A DNA stretch of 13,796 bases from Oscillospiraceae bacterium. GTDB taxonomy: Bacteria > Bacillota_A > Clostridia > Oscillospirales > Oscillospiraceae. Location: the NCBI GenBank assembly GCA_017408725.1, contig JAFQUA010000054.1:1-13796 (forward strand), given 5' to 3'. Position 1 is the first letter of the stretch. Every line of letters begins with the position of its first letter. The translations under genes and the position numbers were made by a program. Below, in pieces: positions 13,514 to 13,796 of the stretch. A model generated the notes under the pieces. That model searched no databases. It saw nothing but the letters and a program-made list of their open reading frames with translations, and was not told the origin of the DNA.

Positions 13514-13796
13514 TTATTTCTCTTGCTGCATAACCAACTCACCGTTCAGATCATCGATTGTAACCGTTTGACCGGGCAGGATCTCACCGGCCAAAAGCTT
13601 TTTGCTGAGCATCGTTTCCACTGTATGCTGCACATACCGACGCAACGGCCGGGCACCATACTGGGGATCGTATGCAGCATTTACGATAGCGGTTTTCGCC
13701 GCATCTGTAAGACGACAACAGATCTGCTGTGCCTGCAGGCGACTGTTCAGCTTTGCGATTTGCAGGTCAATGATTTTGGTGACGTTTTCTTTTGTC
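13514..13796 (-). CDS. clpB: ATP-dependent disaggregase ClpB (C-terminal 93 residues, 5' part outside window)
   Basis: ClpB is the cytoplasmic Hsp100 ring ATPase that resolubilises aggregated proteins together with DnaK. Only the end is present: TKENVTKIIDLQIAKLNSRL, then LTDAAKTAIVNAAYDPQYGARPLRRYVQHTVE in two parts (LTDAAKTAIVNAAYDPQ and YGARPLRRYVQHTVE), then KLLAGEILPGQTVTIDDL. YDPQYGARPLRR is the sensor-2 region of the second AAA+ module, with the GAR arginine, and the segment spacing fits ClpB better than ClpC or ClpA. The frame stays open to the window edge. The stop is at 13514-13516, followed by a strong terminator. Regulation (for example CIRCE) would lie upstream, outside the window. 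Confidence 0.9.
   Translation of the reverse strand, partial: TKENVTKIIDLQIAKLNSRLQAQQICCRLTDAAKTAIVNAAYDPQYGARPLRRYVQHTVETMLSKKLLAGEILPGQTVTIDDLNGELVMQQEK

Noticed and set aside
1..13796. CRISPR arrays, tRNA/rRNA genes, insertion sequences, phage or toxin-antitoxin genes
   Set aside because: None seen: no regularly spaced direct repeats, no transposase or integrase motifs, no tRNA cloverleaf or rRNA-like sequence noticed by eye.

Overview
The window is about 13.8 kb of a low-to-medium-GC Gram-positive anaerobe, most likely a gut Clostridia member (Oscillospiraceae/Ruminococcaceae-like). This is inferred from strong AAGGAGG-type ribosome binding sites, rubredoxin, an FmdE-family protein, remains of a RACo-type corrinoid-activator gene, DegV, an ANTAR regulator and a GH42 beta-galactosidase. 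No taxonomic marker is present, so the assignment is tentative.

Layout, left to right. Position 1-285 (+) is the 3' end of a receiver-ANTAR response regulator, closed by a strong terminator. Convergent to it, 363-1838 (-) is a eukaryotic-type (GH13_8) glycogen branching enzyme cut off about 170-200 residues early. Next comes a two-gene + unit, DegV (2099-2935) and a GT4 glycosyltransferase (2973-4124), plausibly connected with fatty acid and glycolipid metabolism. A ClC-family anion channel/transporter follows (4241-5502, +), split by a one-base frameshift in an A-run. A 53-residue rubredoxin (5599-5760, +) has its own TTGACA promoter and terminator.

The centre (5866-9257, -) is a four-gene operon: lipoprotein binding protein, FecCD-type permease, ABC ATPase and an FmdE-family zinc-ribbon protein. 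The genes are tightly coupled (35-nt overlap, ATGA overlap, 11-nt gap), indicating ABC uptake of a metal, oxyanion or metal chelate. The operon fires leftward from a divergent intergenic region shared with a uridine-kinase-like P-loop gene (9516-10061, +). That region holds two back-to-back promoters, each associated with a C-tract/G-tract dyad, and a structured leader in front of the operon. This is the most interesting regulatory region of the window.

The right part holds a decayed RACo/DUF4445 gene (10226-11111, -), in which an intact promoter, RBS and first codons are joined out of frame to the C-terminal ASKHA domain. A complete GH42 beta-galactosidase (11237-13255, -) follows, with candidate operators in a 258-bp upstream region, then the C-terminus of ClpB running off the end (13514-13796, -).

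Three of the eleven larger genes are broken (branching enzyme, ClC, RACo-like), a high density. It points to active gene decay in this strain or to sequence errors. I found no CRISPR, tRNA, rRNA, IS or phage genes. I see no clearly new multi-gene system; the best candidates for novelty are the G-tract operator region and the structured leader of the metal-type ABC/FmdE operon.
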